The notes: generated by a model from the sequence alone, not told the origin. Positions 15,687-24,148 are shown, counted from the stretch's first letter. The stretch is DNA of 34,829 nucleotides from an uncultured Clostridia bacterium (GCA_947627955.1 CANQXZ010000015.1:1-34829), one strand, 5' to 3'. Numbers and translations are program-made.

Positions 15687-15888
15687 CGAAAGTCAACGCA
15701 TCATTCCGTTTTCAGACGGCATTTTTTTATGGCATAAAAGCGGAAATTCCGACATTTTGCGCGCTTAACCGAGCCGAAACGCCTCTTTTTGCACCCTTTC
15801 GTACCAAAATGAATAATTACATATAATATTCATACAATAATACGAATATACAGTCATTGCAACGGGTTTATGCGCTGAATTTGGGTAT

Positions 15889-15917
15889 ATTATAGCGTTA
15901 TTTAACTACGTTGTCAA
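15889..15917 (-). promoter_or_regulatory. Consensus promoter firing toward the collagen-like lipoprotein gene
   Basis: Minus strand: TTGACA (15917-15912), 17-bp spacer, TATAAT (15894-15889), both perfect. Initiation is predicted near 15882. Its -35 element overlaps that of the opposite-facing XRE promoter. Confidence 0.75.
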
Positions 15918-15939
15918 CTAAATTATGTAAATTTATATA
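15911..15939 (+). promoter_or_regulatory. Promoter of the XRE regulator gene
   Basis: TTGTCA (15911-15916), 17-bp spacer, TATATA (15934-15939). It shares bases 15912-15916 with the -35 of the divergent promoter. The shared segment is the odd palindrome GTTGTCAAC (15910-15918), a plausible regulator site. Confidence 0.7.
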
Positions 15940-15979
15940 TAAAATTTGCGTAAAATTATTTTTGTATTGGGGTGAGAAA

Positions 15980-16297
15980 ATGGACGTCATAAAAAAGCTC
16001 GACGATTTAAGGCTTGAAAGAGGCATGAGCGTTTATCGCCTTGCCGAGCTTTCGGGGCTCAGCCAATCCACCCTTGCCAACTCCTTCTCGCGCAAGATCC
16101 AACCGTCGATAAAAAACCTCGAGCTGATACTCGCGACGCTGGGCGTTTCCATGTCGCAGTTCTTTGCCGAGGGTGAACAGCAGATGATCCTTTCTACCAA
16201 GGAAATACAGATGATCAAAAATTATCGGGTGTTGCCCGCGGAGGTACGCGATTCGCTTGCCGAGACAATAAATTTTTTACCCAAGCTCATGCGATAA
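15980..16297 (+). CDS. XRE/Cro-CI family transcriptional regulator
   Basis: 105 residues. A helix-turn-helix of HTH_3 type spans about residues 4-60: LDDLRLERGMSVYRLAELSG, then LSQSTLANSFSRKIQPS as turn and recognition helix, and LELILATLGVSMSQFF. The short C-terminal tail (ILSTKEIQMIKNYRVLPAEVRDSL) is common in small Clostridial XRE repressors and probably serves dimerisation. The ATG at 15980 follows GGGGTGAG by 3 nt; the frame opens farther upstream but inside the promoter. It is divergent from the collagen-like lipoprotein gene with overlapping promoters, so autoregulation plus control of the lipoprotein unit is the likely arrangement (inference). Confidence 0.88.
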   Translation: MDVIKKLDDLRLERGMSVYRLAELSGLSQSTLANSFSRKIQPSIKNLELILATLGVSMSQFFAEGEQQMILSTKEIQMIKNYRVLPAEVRDSLAETINFLPKLMR

Positions 16298-16368
16298 AGG
16301 CGAACTCCACCTACGGCGCCGCTTTTTCGATTTTTTTCGCCGCCGATCATATGTACTTTGTCTTTTCC

Positions 16369-16406
16369 GACGGACGCCGTAAATGCGGCTCCGTCTTTCT
16401 TTTTTG
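16369..16406 (+). terminator. Intrinsic terminator of the XRE regulator gene
   Basis: A stem of gacgg..gccg (16369-16379) with cggc..ccgtc (16386-16395), with a small bulge, followed by tttctttttt. Confidence 0.8.
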
Positions 16407-16568
16407 CGGGACTTTCCCCGCCGCCCAAAGGGCGCGCTGTGCGGCGGCTTTCCGCCGCCCGACCTCCTTTTTAAGGGTCGTCCCGATAATACAGACGTAA
16501 CGGGCGGCAAAAATGTTACAAAAAATTCAAAAAAATCTTAAAAATTTTTTTTCGGCTGTTTTTCACGC
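16407..16568. other. Intergenic segment, no gene seen
   Basis: Part of the 331-nt gap between the convergent XRE and ATPase genes. It contains a GC-rich palindromic stretch (ggcgg-cttt-ccgcc near 16442-16460) and a very A/T-rich block (16511-16568). No reading frame with a ribosome-binding site, and no promoter facing a gene. Confidence 0.5.
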
Positions 16569-16614
16569 AAAAAAACGTAACTTAAAAGGGGCTCCGCCTG
16601 TGCGGAGCCCCTTT
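16569..16614 (-). terminator. Terminator of the sugar-utilisation operon
   Basis: A perfect 13-bp stem (16585-16597 with 16602-16614), loop CTGT. On the minus strand it is followed by TTTTAAG and, 8 nt later, a second run of seven T. It lies 15 bp beyond the ATPase stop codon. Confidence 0.85.
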
Positions 16615-16628
16615 CGGCTTTGACGTAG

Positions 16629-17948
16629 TTATTCCGTTTTCTCTTCCGTCTCTTCGGGCGTTTCAGCCTCTTGCGCGGCTTCTTCCTCGCCCTCTGGCTT
16701 TTCCTCCGCGGGCTTTTCCTTTTTGGCGAACTTCTTCTTTATCGCCTCCGCCGCCCGCGCGAACACGCCCTTCTTCTGCTCGATTATCGTGACGTTGTCC
16801 TCGTCGAGGGATTGGGTGACTTCCACTTCCTCGTACGCGCAGTACTCGGGGGTGATGGCTTTTGTGGTAGTCTCGTTGAAGAACCGCGCATAACCGGGCT
16901 CTATGGCTACTTTTATCACGTCGCCTTCCTTTATCACGTACTTGTTGGGCATCTTTACTATAACGTCCGCGTCGCCCGTCTTGCCGTGCACGTTCAGAAT
17001 GTCGCCGAGGAGCTCTATTATGCCCACTTTCATTTCGAAGGAATTCGCCTTGTACTTTTCAAAGCGTTCGTCCTTTTCGTATATCAGGTTTTCGGGGCGC
17101 ACGCCGTACACGAAGCCGTGACCCTCGTAGTCCTTCAACAGCTCGCGCTGGTCGTCGGTGAGGGCGATCTTCTGGTCGCAGCCGCGGACGGCGAACACGC
17201 CGCCGCTGAGGTCGCCGTAGAGGAAATTCATTGCGGGCGTGCCTATAAAGCCTGCCACGAAGAGGTTCGCGGGGTGCTGGTATACCTCGTTGGGGGTGCC
17301 TATCTGCTGGATGAAGCCGTCCTTCATGACGACTATCCTCGAAGCCATGGTCATAGCCTCTATCTGGTCGTGGGTGACGTAAATCGTCGTCGCGCCGACT
17401 TCCTCGTGTATGCGCACGATCTCGCTGCGCATCGCGACCCTCAGTTTCGCGTCGAGGTTGGAAAGGGGTTCATCCATGAGGAACACCTTGGGTCTGCGCA
17501 CTATCGACCTGCCGAGCGCGACCCTCTGCCTCTGCCCGCCCGAGAGCGCGCGGGGCTTTCTGTCGAGATAGGGCGTGAGTTTGAGTATGGCTGCCGCCTC
17601 GCGCACGCGCCTGTCTATCTCCTCTTTGGGGACCTTGCGGAGCTTCAACGCATATGCCATATTGTTATATACGGTCATCTGCGGATAGAGGGCGTACGAT
17701 TGGAATACCATCGCTATATCCCTGTCCTTGGGCGCGGCGCTGTTCATGAGCACGTCGTCGATATAAAACTCGCCGTAGGAGATCTCTTCGAGACCGGCTA
17801 TCATTCTGAGCGTCGTGGACTTGCCGCAGCCGGAGGGCCCTACGAACACTATGAATTCCCTGTCCTTTATGTCTATCGAGAAGTCATGGACCGCATGGAC
17901 GCCGCCGTCATACACTTTGTTTACGTTTATAAGTTTAACAGATGCCAT
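16629..17948 (-). CDS. ugpC: Carbohydrate ABC transporter ATP-binding protein (UgpC/MsmX family)
   Basis: A 439-residue ATPase that powers a type-I sugar importer. Walker A is GPSGCGKST (37-45), the Q-loop Gln83, signature LSGGQRQRVALGR (135-147), Walker B VFLMDE (155-160) and H-loop THDQ (His193). The C-terminal regulatory OB-type region (about 235-375) is that of the MalK/UgpC/MsmX group. An extra tail of about 40 residues rich in Glu, Ala and Lys follows (KPAEEKPEGEEEAAQEAE...). The start overlaps the kinase gene by 14 nt. It is last in the ten-gene operon, so this importer has its own ATPase instead of depending on a shared one elsewhere. The gene symbol marks the family, not the substrate. 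Confidence 0.9.
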   Translation of the reverse strand: MASVKLINVNKVYDGGVHAVHDFSIDIKDREFIVFVGPSGCGKSTTLRMIAGLEEISYGEFYIDDVLMNSAAPKDRDIAMVFQSYALYPQMTVYNNMAYALKLRKVPKEEIDRRVREAAAILKLTPYLDRKPRALSGGQRQRVALGRSIVRRPKVFLMDEPLSNLDAKLRVAMRSEIVRIHEEVGATTIYVTHDQIEAMTMASRIVVMKDGFIQQIGTPNEVYQHPANLFVAGFIGTPAMNFLYGDLSGGVFAVRGCDQKIALTDDQRELLKDYEGHGFVYGVRPENLIYEKDERFEKYKANSFEMKVGIIELLGDILNVHGKTGDADVIVKMPNKYVIKEGDVIKVAIEPGYARFFNETTTKAITPEYCAYEEVEVTQSLDEDNVTIIEQKKGVFARAAEAIKKKFAKKEKPAEEKPEGEEEAAQEAETPEETEEKTE

Positions 17949-18909
17949 TTTCTTTTACCGCCTTATCAACATTTTCTTTATTTCCCATTGCAGAGATAGC
18001 GCCGAAATTCATTGTCGTATACGCGCCGCACTTGCACGCAAAGCTGAGCATATACATGTAGGCAAACGGAGCGGTGAGCAGATTTTCGCTCGTGGCGCCC
18101 TTTTCGAGAAGCTGTGCTATGAACGCCCCGAAAAAGGAATCGCCCGCGCCCGTGGTGTCAACGGTTTTTACCTTGTATCCGCTGCACTCCGCGCACCTGC
18201 CGTCGGCAAGATACAGTTTAGCGCCCTTGCCGCCGTTCGTCAGAAGCAGTATTTTGAGGTTGCCCGTGAACATGGCTTTCACCGCGTCGGCGCCTTCGAG
18301 CCCCGTTATGAACGAGAGCTCGTCCTCGCCGACCTTTATCACGTCGGCATACCCTGCGAATTCCCTGACGACCTGCCTCAGCTCCTCCGGGTCCTCCCAG
18401 AGGTTGAGCCTGAGGTTGGGGTCGAAGCAGACCATCGCACCCTCCTCCTTCGCCTTGTCGATGAGATACTTGTGCGTAGTCCTCGCCACGAAGGTCTTCA
18501 ATGCCACGCTGCCGAATTCGAGTATGTCGCCCTTTTCAAAGACGACGTCCTTGAAGTCGCCTATCGTGAAGTGCAGGTCCGCCGCGGCTTTTCTGAAAAA
18601 GCTGAACTCCCTCTCGCCGTCCGCCGTGAAGCTGACGAACGCGAGCGAGGTGTCGTATTCGCTGCTCTTTGAGATGTACGATACGTCCACGCCCTCGTTT
18701 TTCAGCGTTTCTATGAGGAAATCGCCGAACCCGTCGTTGCCGACCTTGGAGAGATACACCGCCTGCCCGCCGAGTTTTACGGCTTGCACGCACACGTTCG
18801 CGGGGGCTCCGCCCGCCTTTTTGACGAACTGCTGGGTATCCTTCAAAGAGGCTATGCCCACAGATTGGAAGTCGATTATCAGTTCGCCCACAGAATAGAG
18901 TTTACTCAT
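17935..18909 (-). CDS. PfkB-family sugar kinase (fructokinase-like)
   Basis: A 324-residue ribokinase/PfkB-fold kinase. The N-terminal VGELIIDF, substrate-lid motif KKAGGAPANVCVQAVKLGG (about 30-48), NDGFGDFL, CFDPNLRLNLW and the C-terminal anion-hole/catalytic motif DTTGAGDSFFGAF (Asp251-, catalytic Asp257) are present. The match to bacterial fructokinases, together with two GH32 genes directly upstream, suggests that it phosphorylates fructose released by the fructosidases. Specificity within PfkB cannot be proven from motifs. It overlaps the secreted GH32 by 8 nt upstream and the ATPase by 14 nt downstream, consistent with translational coupling. Confidence 0.88.
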   Translation of the reverse strand: MSKLYSVGELIIDFQSVGIASLKDTQQFVKKAGGAPANVCVQAVKLGGQAVYLSKVGNDGFGDFLIETLKNEGVDVSYISKSSEYDTSLAFVSFTADGEREFSFFRKAAADLHFTIGDFKDVVFEKGDILEFGSVALKTFVARTTHKYLIDKAKEEGAMVCFDPNLRLNLWEDPEELRQVVREFAGYADVIKVGEDELSFITGLEGADAVKAMFTGNLKILLLTNGGKGAKLYLADGRCAECSGYKVKTVDTTGAGDSFFGAFIAQLLEKGATSENLLTAPFAYMYMLSFACKCGAYTTMNFGAISAMGNKENVDKAVKENGIC

Positions 18910-20416
18910 AGAATTTTATGTCCTTGATCTTTGCCGCCGCCTTATTGGAGTAGAACGCAAAGTTGGTTTCTTTCATGTCGGGGATCCTCGCGGTCAGGGC
19001 AACTTCGCCGTCCAGATAGAGGGTGACCACCTCGCCGTCTATAATGACGTCGGCTTTATAGCCCTTGTCCTTTTCGAACGTGAACCCGACTTCCGCGAGG
19101 GGCGCGCCGTACCTTAAAATGCTGGACACGCCGTTGTAGCAGACAATGCGGTTATTCGCCGGCTCGAACGCGATAACCGCGCTGCCGAGCCTGTTGTTGT
19201 ATAAGCCGTCCAGCCCGAACGAGAGCCCGAAATCTCCGCTTTCGCCGCCCGCCTCAGCCGTAAAGCTCATTCTCGTGACGCCCGCCGCAAGTTCGCCCAT
19301 GCCGTGCGCCTCGAACTTTTCTCCCGTGAACTCATAGCCGACCGCGCTTCCGCCGTCCGCTGCGGGATACGCCTTTTCGTGCGAGAAGAAATCCTTATAG
19401 TTTTGCGGCATGACGGCGCAGAGTTCGCCGTTTTCCTTTTGCACGAGCTCGTGCGTGACGAGGTTGCCGCCCCAATCGAACCCGCCCGTGCTGCCGCCCG
19501 AAAGTCTGGCGCACCACGCGAACGCGTAAAGCTTATCGCCCGCCTTTTCGGGTCTGCCCGCGTAGAAGCCGCTGGCGTCTATCGTATCGCGGGGGAAGCT
19601 CTTCCACTCGCCCGACGTATCCGACTTGCTCTTATATAGATAGTGCGTGACCCTGTTTTCGCCCTGCTCGCTGAACATGAGATAGCAGTAGTCGTTGTAT
19701 TCGATATATGAGGGGCACTCCATGTTGTAACTGCCGTAGGGATTCGTGAAGTAAACGCCCTCGTCTTGCCATTCTTCCCACGTCGCCGAGAGGGTCGTGG
19801 AGGAAAACCTCTTTATCACGGCGTTGCCCCTGTCCCTCGTCATGACGAGCATATAGTAGCAGTTATCCGTACTGTCATGGTAGACGTATGGGTCGCGGAA
19901 GTCGTCCTCATAGCCGTAGAGCTTGAAATCCTCGTCCTTGACCCATCTCACCTGATCTTCGCTCGTGGCGTGGCGGATGACCTCTACAAACTTCAGATTC
20001 ACGTCATCGTCGTGCGCCTTGCCGTTGTGCCCCGTATAGAAGCAGTGATACAGCCCGTTTTCGTCCTTTATGAAGGATCCCGTGCCGAGCGCCGCGTCCA
20101 CCGAGTCCATCTCTTCCTCGAAGTCCAGCGCAACGCCCTCGTCCGTGTAGTGGACAAAGTCGGAGGTGGTGAGGCGAGCTATGGGGTGATAGAAGAGGCT
20201 GTTCGTGCCCGTGCTGTTGCGGAGGTGATAGATATTCATCACGCCGTCGTCATAGAAGGGCATAACGTCGCCCATTGCGACTTCGAGCGAATCCTCCATC
20301 GAGGAAACGGGGAAAACGTTCGCGCCGCCCTGGTCTACGCCAGCCGCCGGGGCGCATGCCGCCGCTCCGAAACATATTGCCGCCGCCAAAACGGGGATAG
20401 CCCACACTTTTTTCAT
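18902..20416 (-). CDS. Secreted GH32-type lipoprotein with atypical nucleophile motif
   Basis: 504 residues with a lipoprotein-type signal (GAAAC, Cys21). The five-bladed propeller of GH32 is supported by FRDPYVY (Arg174-Asp175-Pro176, transition-state stabiliser) and MECPSYIE (Glu233-Cys-Pro, acid/base). The usual WMNDPNG nucleophile motif is absent; at the matching place stands AMGDVMPFYDDG, with Asp50 as candidate nucleophile. A similar GDxMPFY opening is known to me from a divergent GH32 subgroup. A C-terminal beta-sandwich (about 375-504) resembles the GH32 C-domain. It is likely an exo-acting fructan hydrolase tethered to the cell surface, feeding the importer encoded in the same operon. 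Overlaps: 4 nt with the upstream GH32, 8 nt with the kinase. Confidence 0.8.
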   Translation of the reverse strand: MKKVWAIPVLAAAICFGAAACAPAAGVDQGGANVFPVSSMEDSLEVAMGDVMPFYDDGVMNIYHLRNSTGTNSLFYHPIARLTTSDFVHYTDEGVALDFEEEMDSVDAALGTGSFIKDENGLYHCFYTGHNGKAHDDDVNLKFVEVIRHATSEDQVRWVKDEDFKLYGYEDDFRDPYVYHDSTDNCYYMLVMTRDRGNAVIKRFSSTTLSATWEEWQDEGVYFTNPYGSYNMECPSYIEYNDYCYLMFSEQGENRVTHYLYKSKSDTSGEWKSFPRDTIDASGFYAGRPEKAGDKLYAFAWCARLSGGSTGGFDWGGNLVTHELVQKENGELCAVMPQNYKDFFSHEKAYPAADGGSAVGYEFTGEKFEAHGMGELAAGVTRMSFTAEAGGESGDFGLSFGLDGLYNNRLGSAVIAFEPANNRIVCYNGVSSILRYGAPLAEVGFTFEKDKGYKADVIIDGEVVTLYLDGEVALTARIPDMKETNFAFYSNKAAAKIKDIKFYE

Positions 20417-21774
20417 TGTCTTTTACCTATTTCCTTTATATGGATTTCAGATATGTTGCCTTTGGTTTCGAGGCTGTAATCGCCGTCGATGTAGATCCTG
20501 CTGCTTATGGTCTCCCTGCCGCCGTCCACGAACACCTCTATGCTCGAGACGTCGAGGAGGACGCGCACTTCGCAGTTTTTGTACCTGCCGTTGGTCTTGC
20601 GCACGCAGCCGAACAGGTTGTTTGTGCGCAGTGTGTCGAGATATATCCCGCTGTCGTTGCCGACTGTCACCTCGCCGTCAGCCCCCCTCACGGTGAGGGA
20701 GCCTTCGCCGTTGAATACGAGCGTTATGTCCGCGCACTTGGGCACGCCGCCTTCGGCAGGCTCGGTATGGTAGCCTGCGAGGCTCCCCACTGGGGTCTGA
20801 AAAATTTCGCCATCCTTTACCGACACCTCGCGCGGTATCGAGAAGGCGCCCACCCAGCCGTGGTTCTTCTCGCGCGTGGGATACTTTTTCTCCCACATCT
20901 CCAGCCAGCCTATCATTATGGGCTTTTCCGCACCCCTTATGAATTGGGGGGCGTAGAAGGAGTCGCCCTTGTCTATCTCGCGGATACAGTCTATCTTCAT
21001 CTCTCCCCTTTCGAAGTCGAGATCGCCGACTATGAAAACGCTCGAATTTATGTTCTTGAAATCGTTGCCCCTTTCGGGAACGTTGCAGCCCGAAACTATT
21101 ATCACGTCCTTGCCGTCTATCCTGTAATAGGAGGGGCACTCGCCCATGTCGCCGAGCTCGTAATAGGGTCCCAGCGTGAACGCATATTCCAGCTTATCGG
21201 GGTTTACTCCCCTGAGGACGACTATCACGCCCTTATCGGCAACGCGGTCCTTACCGCCCACGAATACGTAATAAGTATCGCCTATTTTCACGGGGCAGGG
21301 GTCGCGGAAGTCCGTCCTGCTCAGGTTTTCGGGAAGGCTCTCGTTATCGAATACCTTTGCGCCCTGCCCGAAGCAGAAGCCCGCCGCCGATTCCGCCCTG
21401 AACACCTCTTCGCGCTTGCCCGCGGCGTTTTCCGTGTGCTGCGTGTAGAACGCGCAGATCTTGCCGCCGTACTCTATCGCGCCGCCCGAATAGGCGCTCG
21501 CGTCCTCCAGATCGGGCTTTAACGCCACGCCGTCGTCGAAGTAGTTTACAAGGTCGTCCGAAACGAAGTGCCCCCAGCACATCTTCCCCGGCTCGATCGC
21601 ATACGGGTTGAATTGGTAATACAGGTGATACCTGCCCTTGAAGTATATCAGCCCGTTGGGGTCGTTGAGCCAGCCGATGGGCGGCATCATGTGATAGTTG
21701 AGCCTGTACTCGTTGTTCACCGTCCGTCTGGACTTTTCTATATAGTTGTTCGCCGTCTGAATTTTGTCCGTCAT
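20413..21774 (-). CDS. Cytoplasmic GH32 beta-fructofuranosidase
   Basis: A 453-residue enzyme without signal peptide. All three GH32 catalytic motifs are canonical: PIGWLNDPNGLIYF (nucleophile Asp38), RTDFRDPCPV (Arg157-Asp158-Pro159) and MGECPSYY (acid/base Glu212). The C-terminal beta-sandwich includes SSIEVFVDGGRETISSRIY, typical of GH32. It hydrolyses terminal beta-fructosyl bonds in sucrose or imported fructo-oligosaccharides. No phosphotransferase (EIIBC) gene is nearby, so unphosphorylated oligosaccharides brought in by the ABC importer are the likely substrate. It lies between the Ig-like lipoprotein (stop and start adjacent) and the secreted GH32 (4-nt overlap). Confidence 0.93.
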   Translation of the reverse strand: MTDKIQTANNYIEKSRRTVNNEYRLNYHMMPPIGWLNDPNGLIYFKGRYHLYYQFNPYAIEPGKMCWGHFVSDDLVNYFDDGVALKPDLEDASAYSGGAIEYGGKICAFYTQHTENAAGKREEVFRAESAAGFCFGQGAKVFDNESLPENLSRTDFRDPCPVKIGDTYYVFVGGKDRVADKGVIVVLRGVNPDKLEYAFTLGPYYELGDMGECPSYYRIDGKDVIIVSGCNVPERGNDFKNINSSVFIVGDLDFERGEMKIDCIREIDKGDSFYAPQFIRGAEKPIMIGWLEMWEKKYPTREKNHGWVGAFSIPREVSVKDGEIFQTPVGSLAGYHTEPAEGGVPKCADITLVFNGEGSLTVRGADGEVTVGNDSGIYLDTLRTNNLFGCVRKTNGRYKNCEVRVLLDVSSIEVFVDGGRETISSRIYIDGDYSLETKGNISEIHIKEIGKRQ

Positions 21775-23454
21775 TTAACCGTCCAATTGGTTGTTTTTGA
21801 GGCACACCCGCACGTCCGTTATCTCTACGGTAACGCCGTCTGAAAGCGGGTTTATCTGCCATGCTATCTTGTGCAGTCTGTCCGAATCGCTGCCGTTGCA
21901 CATGAACGTGAATATCGTCCAATCTTCCGTGACCGTGACCTGCTGCCATAAAATGGTGGGGTCCCAGCCGCCCGCAACGGGGATCGCCACTACCATGCTC
22001 ACGGGCGCGCTCGCCTTGGCTCTGAATGTTATGGCGTAGTTTGCGCCGCTTCCCGCAACGAGGAAGGACTGGCTCATTATCTCCACGTCGCCGCCCGTGC
22101 CCGTAATTATGAAGTTGCCTTTGTCCGTTGTAAGCGTTCCCGTTTTGCCGGGAGTGGAGGTGAAGTCGCCTATTTCATAGATATCCTTGCCGGCGTCGCC
22201 GAGCTTTTCATATACTTTCAGCCCGCTCAGCGTTATCATGTTCTTCTGCGTGCCCGACTGTACGTATATCCAGAGGCTGCCGACATGCGCCGCGTCGATA
22301 TTCAAAGTCTCTTCCACCTTGCCGTCCGAGGGCTTTATTGCTTTTTTTATCACCTCGGAATCATCCGTCCACTGCTCAAACTGGAACAGTATCTCGTAGT
22401 TGTTCTCTTCCTCTCTCACTTCATGTTCGCACTTTATGTCGAAGGAGACAGTGTATTCCACGCCCTCTTTCAGCGCGATCTCCGTATTTATGAACATGCC
22501 GCCGCACCATAACGCGTCGGGTTTGGTGCTCGCCTTGGTTATTTCGAGGTGCGCCTCTGCGCCGTCCTGTGAAGCGAACGCATTGCCCTCGAGCCCGGGA
22601 CCGTTTTCGGTGTCTATTCTGGGAAGCACCTTGCCCGTGAAACTGAAACCCGCCGTGCGGTCGACCTGCAATCCCTTTTTCTGCGGGTAGTCGCACTCCA
22701 CGCCCTTTACTACCCAATCCACCGAGCCGAGCCCGCCGAGGCAAAGGTCTATGACTATATCCTCGGGGTTACCGTCTTTATCGAGGGCGGGGAAACAGGT
22801 GAAACTTATCACGTTTTCCCCTCTCACGACGCGCGCCTCGGCGCAGTCGCTGCCGTCTGCCATGACCTTTATCTTGCCCTCGGCGTTGGAGTTCACCGTG
22901 TAACTGAAAGTGCAGGGCTTGCCGCTCGAAGCGTCGTATGTGTCGCTCATGGCATATGTGCGGGAGAGGACTATGTCCTCGGCTATCTGCCCGCCTTCGG
23001 CTTTGAGCACGAAGTTGCCGTTCACCATGCCGCAATTTTCTATGCTCGCCGCGCCGTAGGAAAACGCCTCGAAGCCCTCGGGCATGTTGAACGTCCTGTA
23101 CGTCTCGCGGTCGACGACGTCCACGAAGGCGCGCTTCTGCGCCGTTCTGCCCTCGCTGTCCGTTATCTTGTAGTTTACCGAGTACTCGCCCACCTCGTCG
23201 AAGCGGGCATAGCCGTCCTTTACTTCGACATGCGGGCTCACAGTTATTTCGAGCTCGGGGGTTATGTCCCCGTCCTCGGTGTCGAGCGCCGCAACGCCGT
23301 CGAGAAAGTCCACCGTGCTGTTAACAATGCACTGCACGTCCTTGACGCCCACTACGCTGGGAGCCTTGTTTGCGGGCTCCGCCGGCGCGGAAGCGCAACC
23401 GGCAAACAGCATTGCCGCGAGCACGGGAATTGTCAATATCTTAGTCTTTTTCAT
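21775..23454 (-). CDS. Surface lipoprotein with Ig-like and carbohydrate-binding-like modules
   Basis: 559 residues, lipoprotein signal with lipobox FAGC (Cys20). Residues about 32-115 form an Ig/cadherin-like module of DUF5011 type (VDFLDGVAALDTEDGDITPEL ... YSVNYKITDSEGRTAQK). Two jelly-roll-like regions follow, about 245-420 and 425-559. The second contains ANYAITFRAKASAPVSMVVAIP and VTEDWTIFTFMCNG, a pattern seen in CBM4/9-like binding modules. No catalytic motif was seen. Its place between YesL and the GH32 enzymes, and surface anchoring, suggest a glycan-binding role for the fructan system (inference). It overlaps the YesL gene by 14 nt. Confidence 0.75.
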   Translation of the reverse strand: MKKTKILTIPVLAAMLFAGCASAPAEPANKAPSVVGVKDVQCIVNSTVDFLDGVAALDTEDGDITPELEITVSPHVEVKDGYARFDEVGEYSVNYKITDSEGRTAQKRAFVDVVDRETYRTFNMPEGFEAFSYGAASIENCGMVNGNFVLKAEGGQIAEDIVLSRTYAMSDTYDASSGKPCTFSYTVNSNAEGKIKVMADGSDCAEARVVRGENVISFTCFPALDKDGNPEDIVIDLCLGGLGSVDWVVKGVECDYPQKKGLQVDRTAGFSFTGKVLPRIDTENGPGLEGNAFASQDGAEAHLEITKASTKPDALWCGGMFINTEIALKEGVEYTVSFDIKCEHEVREEENNYEILFQFEQWTDDSEVIKKAIKPSDGKVEETLNIDAAHVGSLWIYVQSGTQKNMITLSGLKVYEKLGDAGKDIYEIGDFTSTPGKTGTLTTDKGNFIITGTGGDVEIMSQSFLVAGSGANYAITFRAKASAPVSMVVAIPVAGGWDPTILWQQVTVTEDWTIFTFMCNGSDSDRLHKIAWQINPLSDGVTVEITDVRVCLKNNQLDG

Positions 23455-24124
23455 TTTCTTTCTCCATTTTATCGCGTTTTACCGCGCCCTTTTCGTCGAG
23501 ATAGTCGTCCGCGTTTTCCTTTTTTCTGAGCTCGAACACGCTCGTTTTCAGCGCCTTGGCTTTCAGGCGGTAGAAGTTTTCCGTCATCATCCGGGTGATA
23601 ACCATCGGCGCGAAGTACAGCGTTACCGCCACGAGATAGGGATAGAAGAGTATCAGCGCCACGACGCCCGCTATCAGCAGAACGGCTATTAGGCTGCGCC
23701 ACAGCGAGCCGAACAGCATCATTACGCCGTTATAGAGCAGCTGGGGGAACTTCACTTCCATGTTGACTATCACCGTGGGGGCGGTAGCCAGATACACGAT
23801 CCCGACGATCAGAGCCACAACGCTCACCGCGAGCACGAAATAATTCACGTTGGCGGGATGGGTGTTGAAGAAGTATATGTTCAGTATGGGCACGACGACG
23901 ATCACGAGCTGGAATATCGTATAGATTATGAGTATCTTCCAATTTCTGCCTATCGTCGTGAAGATATCTTTGAACCGCCGCGCGTCCATGCCTCGGGAGA
24001 AGTAGCCCGTGACCCCCACTATCATGGGGACGAAAAATATCACGCTCGCGGCGGAAAGGGCAACAAGCACCGTGATCACAAGAAATTCAAGCGCATAGTC
24101 GCCCAATATCCGCAGACCTTTCAT
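23441..24124 (-). CDS. YesL-like (DUF624) membrane protein
   Basis: 227 residues with five or so hydrophobic segments (about 10-40, 60-85, 95-120, 140-175) and a highly charged cytoplasmic tail (KKENADDYLDEKGAVKRDKM). Topology, the short cytoplasmic patch MDARRFKDIFTTIGRNWK and the genomic setting beside LplABC-type sugar transporter genes match the DUF624/YesL family, whose biochemical function is unknown. Proteins of this family recur in Firmicute oligosaccharide-uptake operons, so an accessory role in transport is likely. It starts 25 nt downstream of the solute-binding protein gene. Confidence 0.65.
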   Translation of the reverse strand: MKGLRILGDYALEFLVITVLVALSAASVIFFVPMIVGVTGYFSRGMDARRFKDIFTTIGRNWKILIIYTIFQLVIVVVPILNIYFFNTHPANVNYFVLAVSVVALIVGIVYLATAPTVIVNMEVKFPQLLYNGVMMLFGSLWRSLIAVLLIAGVVALILFYPYLVAVTLYFAPMVITRMMTENFYRLKAKALKTSVFELRKKENADDYLDEKGAVKRDKMEKENEKD

Positions 24125-24148
24125 TCCATTTCCCCCGCAGTCAGGTTT

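Larger units (their letters stand above)
15391..15888 (-). other. ~490-nt untranslated leader / regulatory region upstream of the collagen-like lipoprotein gene
   Basis: No gene is supported here: frames at 15423-15659 (minus) and 15488-15826 (plus) lack ribosome-binding sites and sensible composition. If the consensus minus-strand promoter at 15889-15917 drives the lipoprotein gene, this is an unusually long leader. It contains an imperfect inverted repeat (15649-15686), a direct-repeat pair (15493-15506, 15526-15539) and several AT-rich stretches. No known riboswitch class was recognised. Confidence 0.5.

Noticed and set aside
15711-15720. TTCAGACGGC, the exact complement of the 10-nt Neisseria DNA uptake sequence
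   Set aside because: A single copy in a Bacillota-like window is within chance and has no biological context.
15423-15826. Small open frames in the leader region (15423-15659 minus, 15488-15826 plus)
   Set aside because: No ribosome-binding site, biased composition, and they cross promoters and repeats.
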